Origin: Candidatus Binatus soli
GTDB lineage: Bacteria; Desulfobacterota; Binatia; Binatales; Binataceae
Direction: 5' to 3'
DNA: 64,000 nucleotides
NCBI GenBank assembly: GCA_002479255.1
Contig: DLMJ01000005.1
Location: forward strand, 1 to 64,000
How positions within the stretch are numbered: the stretch's first letter is position 1; each line of letters begins with the position of its first letter. The notes under the pieces are model-generated. The model was not told where the DNA came from. It made no database searches and saw nothing but the letters and a program-made list of their open reading frames with translations. This document shows positions 59,523-64,000 of this stretch, piece after piece. The position numbers were made by a program, and so were the translations under genes.

Positions 59523-60350
59523 TTGCTCGAAATCCTCATCTACCTGTTAGCGCTTGCAGTCGGCGCCGGATTCATCGGCGCGATCTCGGGCCTCGGTGGC
59601 GGAGTCTTCATCGTGCCGGGGCTGGTCATCCTGGCGCACATGCCGATGAAGGTTGCCGTCGGCGCGAGCCTGATCTCCGTCGTCGCGACCAGCGCCGGAG
59701 CCAGCGTCGCATTCGTGCGCGACGGATGGACCAATCTGAAAGTCGCGATGGTGCTGGAATGCGCGACGGTTACCGGCGCCGTGATCGGCGCCTATCTCGC
59801 CGGCGTCGTGCCGACCGTGGTGCTCGAATTGCTCTTCGCCGCCATGATGCTCCAGTCGGCATACTTCTCGATGACCAGGCGCGGCGACGACATTCTCACC
59901 AGGGGCGACCCGCTCGCCGAGCGCCTGGAACTCTCGGGCGAAGTGCCCGACCTCAGCGGCAACACGGTCCACTATGAAGTCGTGAATGTACCCCAGGGCG
60001 GCGCGCTCATGGTCGTCGCGGGCCTCATGTCTGGCCTGCTCGGAATTGGGTCGGGCGCGCTCAAGGTGACGGCGATGGACTACATCATGCACCTGCCGCT
60101 CAAGGTTTCGAGCGCGACCAGCAACTTCATGATCGGCGTCACCGCCGGCGCCGGCGCACTCGTGTTCCTCGCGCGTGGCGACGTTGCCACCACCATCGCA
60201 GCCCCGGTGGCGATTGGAGTCACCGCCGGCGCGCTCGCCGGCAGCCGCGTCCTGCCGCATCTCAGGGTCGAGTCGCTCCGGACCGTATTCGTGATAATTC
60301 TTCTGCTGATCGCGGCCGAGATGGGATGGCGCGCATTATCGGGAATCTAA
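59523..60350 (+). CDS. TauE/SafE-family sulfite/anion exporter
   Basis: A 275-residue membrane protein with about eight helices of the TauE/SafE family, which exports organosulfonates, sulfite or related anions. FIGAISGLGGGVFIVPGLVILAHMPMKVAVGASLISVVATSAGAS and GLLGIGSGALKVTAMDYIMHLPLKVSSATSNFMIGVTA are the two family repeats, one per half. It starts with TTG at 59523 with GGAG nine bases upstream; no ATG alternative fits. The DUF1634 gene follows after three bases. Confidence 0.9.
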   Translation: MLEILIYLLALAVGAGFIGAISGLGGGVFIVPGLVILAHMPMKVAVGASLISVVATSAGASVAFVRDGWTNLKVAMVLECATVTGAVIGAYLAGVVPTVVLELLFAAMMLQSAYFSMTRRGDDILTRGDPLAERLELSGEVPDLSGNTVHYEVVNVPQGGALMVVAGLMSGLLGIGSGALKVTAMDYIMHLPLKVSSATSNFMIGVTAGAGALVFLARGDVATTIAAPVAIGVTAGALAGSRVLPHLRVESLRTVFVIILLLIAAEMGWRALSGI

Positions 60351-60353
60351 GCG

Positions 60354-60743
60354 ATGCCGAAACACGAAGAAGACCGGATACTCAGGGAATGGACGCCGAT
60401 TCTGCTGCGGTCGATTCTCATCGTCGCGATGCTCGTACTCGGCGCCGGACTCGTCCTGACCTACACCTTCGCCCCGGACTACTATGTCGAGCGCTACCAG
60501 GCGGCGCAGCATGGTCACCTGATCGGCAAGGAAACGATTGGCCGGTTGTTTGACGGGGTCCGGCAAGGCAATCCGCATGCGGTGCTGACGATCGGGCTGT
60601 TCGTGCTGACGCTGGTCCCGCTCGCGCGCGTCGCGTTCTGCTTCGTCCTCTTCATCCGGGAACGCGACTACACGTATGTTGCTCTTACGGCCTACGTGCT
60701 CGCAGGGTTGATCGTTGGTGTGCTGGTAGGGAATGTCGGTTAG
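60354..60743 (+). CDS. DUF1634 membrane protein
   Basis: A 129-residue protein with three helices of the DUF1634 family, which is regularly found next to TauE/SafE exporters and thought to be its partner. REWTPILLRSILIVAMLVLGAGLVLTYTFAPDYYV and the C-terminal LTLVPLARVAFCFVLFIRERDYTYVALTAYVLAGLIVGV are typical. The start is three bases after the exporter stop. Confidence 0.88.
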   Translation: MPKHEEDRILREWTPILLRSILIVAMLVLGAGLVLTYTFAPDYYVERYQAAQHGHLIGKETIGRLFDGVRQGNPHAVLTIGLFVLTLVPLARVAFCFVLFIRERDYTYVALTAYVLAGLIVGVLVGNVG

Positions 60744-60776
60744 TGATCGATTAGTATTCGGACGGAGGATCGCGCA

Positions 60777-61556
60777 ATGGAAATAAAGGGAAAGGTCGGC
60801 GTCGTCACCGGCGGCTCATCGGGGATCGGGCGTGCAACGGCACAGCGGTTGGCGAAAGAAGGCGCCGCGATCGTGGTCGCCGATCTCGACGAAGCCGGCG
60901 GCGCCGAAACCGTCAAGCGTATCAAGACCGCCGGCAGCCGTGCCGTTTTTGTGAAGGCAGACGTCACCAGGATCGAGGACGCTCGCCGGATGCTCGACAC
61001 CGCGGTCTCCGAGTTCGGCCGCCTCGACATCCTGCACAACAACGCCGGCATCGGCGTGGGCGCGCCCGGCTTTCCCGAAGCACCGCCTGAGCGATGGCGC
61101 CTGGTGATCGAGATCGACCTGCAGGCCGTCATTCTCGGCACCGGCCTCGCGGCTCCGCTGATGCAAGCGAACGGCGGCGGCGCCATCGTCAACACGGCCT
61201 CGATGGCCGGCTTGTATCCGCATCGCCAGGACGTGGTTTATGGCGCGGCCAAGGGCGGCGTTGTGAACTTCACGCATTCCCTGGCGTTCTGGGAAGCGGA
61301 ACGGAAAATCCGCGTCAACTGCGTCTGCCCGGGAATCGTCGATACTCCGATGGTGCACAAGGGACTCGAGGCGGCCACCAAACTTGGGTTTTTGGCGAGA
61401 GCTTGGATACCGGCGAAGATGATTCAGCCCGAGGAAATCGCCGACGCAGTCGTCAGCCTCGTCCGCGACGATTCGCTGTTCGGATGCGCGCTGGAAATTC
61501 GCCCGAGTGGCCGCCAAATCGTCGATCCGCGTCGCGCCCCCGGCTCCCTGAGATAA
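60777..61556 (+). CDS. Short-chain dehydrogenase/reductase
   Basis: A 259-residue classical SDR. The cofactor motif VVTGGSSGIGRATAQRL is at residues 8-24, ADL indicates NAD preference, NNAGIG is at about 90, catalytic Ser in ASMAG near 140, and YGAAK (Tyr, Lys) near 157. NCVCPGIVDTPM follows. The substrate is unknown. An excellent GGAGG ribosome binding site precedes the ATG. Confidence 0.92.
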   Translation: MEIKGKVGVVTGGSSGIGRATAQRLAKEGAAIVVADLDEAGGAETVKRIKTAGSRAVFVKADVTRIEDARRMLDTAVSEFGRLDILHNNAGIGVGAPGFPEAPPERWRLVIEIDLQAVILGTGLAAPLMQANGGGAIVNTASMAGLYPHRQDVVYGAAKGGVVNFTHSLAFWEAERKIRVNCVCPGIVDTPMVHKGLEAATKLGFLARAWIPAKMIQPEEIADAVVSLVRDDSLFGCALEIRPSGRQIVDPRRAPGSLR

Positions 61557-61584
61557 AAAAACAGAGGCGGTCGATGACCGCCTC
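61554..61584 (-). terminator. Rho-independent terminator of the HTH gene
   Basis: A perfect nine-base stem GAGGCGGTC (61564-61572) / GACCGCCTC (61576-61584), loop GAT. On the minus strand it is followed by TGTTTTTTT. It serves the minus-strand HTH gene that ends at 61701; its T-run lies inside the last codons of the SDR gene read in the other direction. Confidence 0.88.
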
Positions 61585-61700
61585 CGCTGCGAGCTGAATG
61601 TAGCGCGCGTCGATTGAAGCGCGACTCTGCGGCGACGGAGACTACTCCGCATTCGCGTCCGGGCTGCCGCCGGGCGCGCGCGACTCGATGATCTCGCGCG

Positions 61701-61925
61701 TCAGTTCTGGCTGGAGGTGCCGCCGTCCGGAGCCTTCATGTTTCGCTCCAGACACCAACGGTCGATCACCTCGGCGTTGAAACGCCAATCGGTGCCGATC
61801 CGAAAGCCCGGCAGCTCTCCGCGACGAAGCAGCTTGTAGATTGTCGATGGATGCACACGCAGATATTCGGACAATTCCTTGACCGTCATCACGCGCGGCA
61901 GGTTATACTTGGTTTCATTAGCCAT
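61701..61925 (-). CDS. Excisionase/AlpA-type helix-turn-helix protein
   Basis: A 74-residue HTH_17 protein: MTVKELSEYLRVHPSTIYKLLRRGELPGFRIGTDWRFNAEVIDRW. It resembles the one at 35814-36047 closely (HPSTIYxLLxxGxxPGFRxG). GGGGAG lies before the ATG at 61925. Such small proteins may act as excisionases or as general regulators; there is no integrase nearby. Confidence 0.87.
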   Translation of the reverse strand: MANETKYNLPRVMTVKELSEYLRVHPSTIYKLLRRGELPGFRIGTDWRFNAEVIDRWCLERNMKAPDGGTSSQN

Positions 61926-62210
61926 GATACTCCCCGGTAACGTCCCCGTCGGTCGCCTACTCCCTGGATTTGATGCCTTTTTTCGCATCTCGAATGATTC
62001 AATCCGCCCGTTACGCCCACCATGAGCCTGTATGAGAGTCTCAAAATAATCACTGGCGGTCAAGAGGTGCTTAAGGGGACTTCTGGTACTTTTCGCGTTT
62101 CTCTCCTTTATTGTATGTGAAGTCAGCTATTCTTGCAGAGATTTCGATAACAAAATGCTCAGCTAAGCTCTAAACGATGCCTGTGAGTGCCTTGAAATGA
62201 GGTCATAAGC

Positions 62211-62750
62211 ATGCCAAGTACGCGAATTTCAATTTTGCTAATCTTCGCCTGGCTTGGCCTTGCTCACGCCCAACCAGCCCAAGCCCAAATGAGGCTGACC
62301 AGCCCCGCGATCGCTCCCGGAGCCGCAATTGCCGATGACTACGCATGTACTGGCGCCGATCGATCCCCCGCGCTCGCATGGAGCGATGCGCCGCAATCAA
62401 CGAAAACGAAATCATTTGCATTGATCGTCGACGACCCCGACGCTCCCCATGGAACATTTTTTCATTGGGTGGCGTACAATATTGCGGCTGGCGAAACTTC
62501 GCTGCCGGCAGGCGTGCCGCAAACCGCGGAAATTGCCGGCGGCGGAACAAATGGAATCAACAGCTTCGAGCATATCGGCTACAATGGACCGTGTCCGCCG
62601 CCGGGGAAAATGCATCACTATCGTTTTCATCTCTTCGCGCTGGATTCGACGTTGACTCCCGGCGACCCGGCGGACGCGGCCGCCGTCCAGTCCGCGATGA
62701 GAGGTCACGTCGTCGCGACCGCGGAATTGGTCGGCACATTCGAACGATGA
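62211..62750 (+). CDS. Secreted YbhB/YbcL (PEBP) family protein
   Basis: A 179-residue phosphatidylethanolamine-binding-like protein with a signal peptide (residues 1-26, ending AQPAQAQ). The ligand-site motif SFALIVDDPDAPHGTFFHWVAYNI and GYNGPCPPPGKMHHYRFHLFALDSTL are the YbhB/YbcL hallmarks. The bacterial role is unknown; it probably acts in the periplasm. It starts 20 bases before the next gene's region. Confidence 0.9.
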   Translation: MPSTRISILLIFAWLGLAHAQPAQAQMRLTSPAIAPGAAIADDYACTGADRSPALAWSDAPQSTKTKSFALIVDDPDAPHGTFFHWVAYNIAAGETSLPAGVPQTAEIAGGGTNGINSFEHIGYNGPCPPPGKMHHYRFHLFALDSTLTPGDPADAAAVQSAMRGHVVATAELVGTFER

Positions 62751-62769
62751 GGTAAAAGCGGATTCATCG

Positions 62770-63369
62770 ATGAAGACAGTACTCAAAATCCTGGCTGGAG
62801 TGATTGTTCTCGCAGTCGTCGCGATCGTGGGATGGCGTTACTATCAAATACATCGCGCGCGGCAGGCCGGCCTGCTCACCGAGAACATCGGGCATGACGG
62901 CAACGTCTGGAAGGCCGATTTCACCGCGCGCATCCCGGCCCCCGAGCAGACCGTCTTCACCGCGATTCGCGACGTCGAAAAAATGCACAACGATCAGGTC
63001 AAGGCGGTGCGCGTCGTATCCCAGAGCGGAAATAAAAAGACCGTCGATATGGATATCGCGGGACCGGGCGGACAAACGATTACCACCGAGCTTGAGTTCG
63101 AGTACCTGCCCGACCAGAACAAGATCGCCTATCACACCGTCGACAATCCGCTGCTCGATACTCAGGCCGTGTACCAACTCGGCGATGAAGGCGCGAGCAC
63201 GTTCATCGACTACCACGAAACCACGCATCTGCTGCAGTCGTTTCCCGTCCCCGACGGCGTCATCAAGCAGGTCATTCGCGGCATCTTCATCGCGCAGCTC
63301 GAAACCTTGAAGCGCACCCTCAACATCAAGACCGCCGACGAGACCCCCTCCCGTGACGACGAACCCTGA
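62770..63369 (+). CDS. Membrane-anchored SRPBCC-like protein
   Basis: A 199-residue protein with an N-terminal helix (residues 3-25) and a polyketide-cyclase/START-like domain (about 45-175): DFTARIPAPEQTVFTAIRDVEKM is the typical first strand and helix of SRPBCC folds. A hydrophobic ligand pocket is expected, ligand unknown. The final residues are acidic (RDDEP). It follows the PEBP gene on the same strand by 19 bases. Confidence 0.78.
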   Translation: MKTVLKILAGVIVLAVVAIVGWRYYQIHRARQAGLLTENIGHDGNVWKADFTARIPAPEQTVFTAIRDVEKMHNDQVKAVRVVSQSGNKKTVDMDIAGPGGQTITTELEFEYLPDQNKIAYHTVDNPLLDTQAVYQLGDEGASTFIDYHETTHLLQSFPVPDGVIKQVIRGIFIAQLETLKRTLNIKTADETPSRDDEP

Positions 63370-63445
63370 CGGCGCCCGCCGTTTCCGCGCGAGCAGTACG
63401 ATGAACGTAATGACTTGCCGCAGGCAGGCGGAAGGCGCGAAATTG

Positions 63446-63535
63446 ATGACGATCAAAGATACAGCGCAAATCGAGTGGGACGAGATCCGTAAGATCGACC
63501 ATTACGCGTTGTCGGTGAAGGATCTCGCAAAATAA
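63446..63535 (+). pseudogene. Truncated VOC-family (glyoxalase-like) gene start
   Basis: A short frame from ATG at 63446 encodes MTIKDTAQIEWDEIRKIDHY, then ALSVKDLAK and a stop. I-D-H-x-A-L-S-V-K-D-L is the standard opening of vicinal-oxygen-chelate proteins, which should continue for another 100 residues. The break occurs exactly where the sequence turns into the AT-richer open frame at 63543, so an insertion or deletion probably cut the gene here. Confidence 0.5.
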
Positions 63536-63542
63536 CACGAAG

Positions 63543-64000
63543 ATGCATTTTCCAGACAGCGTTGCGCGTGCACTCAAAAAGGCTCTCGTCAATGTATTCT
63601 GGACGAAGAAAGACCTTCGCGAATTGTTTAGCCGCTGCGATGTTCCAGCCAATCTGACAAACGCCCAAGATTGGAACGGATACAAGTTTCACATCATCGA
63701 TCCCGTCATTGACTCCCTCAACGGATCACCGGACGGGCTTGGACCATTACGCCGAATCCTCGCCGAAACCCTTCACTACAAAGATGGCAATCACCTTCTG
63801 TGGCTCTCGGACGGCCAGAAGCGAAAACGAGAGGCGGAAGATTCGTTGGAGCATCTGAGGGTCTTGGTCGAAAAGCACGATGCGTCGCTGGAAGCGGAAC
63901 GTACGAAGCAGGAACAGCGGCGTCGCGAGCAGGACGAGAGAGCTCGAAAGCAATCGTTCTCGGAGACGCGCGAACATCTAAAGCAGCATTTCTTAACCTT
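63543..64000 (+). CDS. Partial large protein leaving the window (possible nuclease or defence protein)
   Basis: ATG at 63543 opens a frame with no stop up to the window end (152 residues so far). The N-terminal 80 residues (MHFPDSVARALKKALVNVFW, TKKDLRELFSRCDVPANLTN, ...) resemble, from memory, an N-terminal domain seen in proteins annotated as restriction-endonuclease-like. The remainder is a highly charged coiled coil (EDSLEHLRVLVEKHDASLE, RTKQEQRRREQDERARKQ). The base composition is lower in GC and codon use less biased than in the rest of the window, so it is probably horizontally acquired. The function is unknown. Confidence 0.7.
   Translation, partial: MHFPDSVARALKKALVNVFWTKKDLRELFSRCDVPANLTNAQDWNGYKFHIIDPVIDSLNGSPDGLGPLRRILAETLHYKDGNHLLWLSDGQKRKREAEDSLEHLRVLVEKHDASLEAERTKQEQRRREQDERARKQSFSETREHLKQHFLT

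Overview
The window is about 60-65% GC by eye, densely coded, and carries no rRNA, tRNA or CRISPR array that I can see. The gene content suggests an uncultured, aerobic, heterotrophic Gram-negative bacterium of the former Deltaproteobacteria type (Candidatus Binatota-like is my best guess, an inference only). The grounds are a complete alternative complex III / caa3 oxidase operon with a fused CoxA-CoxC, LL-diaminopimelate aminotransferase, CaiB/BaiF, MaoC, DUF35 and SCP2-thiolase CoA genes, an outer-membrane porin and IspG.

Layout. 1-4.8 kb: a small secreted protein, a DUF1054 protein, an MFS carrier, a Cys/His-rich protein, dapB and a duplicated membrane protein. 4.9-17.6 kb: a haem-copper-like membrane protein convergent with a minus-strand operon actA-actB-actC-actD-actF-coxB-coxAC-coxD-ctaG, with most genes overlapping by 4 bp. 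17.8-24.8 kb: dapL-folK-tal, a large cell-surface S53 peptidase with a Thr/Pro-rich stalk, and ispG. 25-30.6 kb: a CoA-transferase, a zincin-like protein with a partner gene, an FtsX-like permease without an ATPase, and a radical SAM anSME-like enzyme. 30.7-35.7 kb: a minus-strand acyl-CoA cluster (two MaoC proteins, PHP, DUF35, thiolase, alpha/beta hydrolase, methyltransferase). 35.8-40.5 kb: HTH protein, gltA, dedA, DUF2007, alpha-glucosidase. 40.56-41.99 kb: a mobile-looking, transposase-less insert with two GNAT acetyltransferases. 42-47.4 kb: glnA, a DUF1646 transporter, a BBP2-type porin and a small secreted protein. 47.7-54.7 kb: an XRE regulator, two MFS carriers, a CysQ-like phosphatase, a cytidylate-kinase-like protein, pgpA and cinA. 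54.75-59.0 kb: a minus-strand unit of histidine kinase, sigma-54 response regulator, ICMT-like protein and PspA. 59.2-63.4 kb: a pyrF remnant, a TauE/DUF1634 pair, an SDR, an HTH protein, a PEBP and an SRPBCC protein. 63.4-64 kb: a truncated VOC gene abuts an AT-richer open frame that leaves the window, probably the edge of an accessory island.

How it works together. The ACIII-caa3 operon would carry electrons from quinol to oxygen, with the CoxB-fused cytochrome c probably replacing the missing ActE. dapB and dapL give the aminotransferase route to meso-diaminopimelate. gltA and glnA are central metabolism, each with a clear terminator. The kinase/regulator/PspA unit looks like a self-contained envelope-stress module. 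The most unusual structures are the inverted-repeat-bounded GNAT cassette flanked by 11-bp direct repeats, the island edge at the right end, and the kinase with tandem DWSK motifs upstream of pspA.
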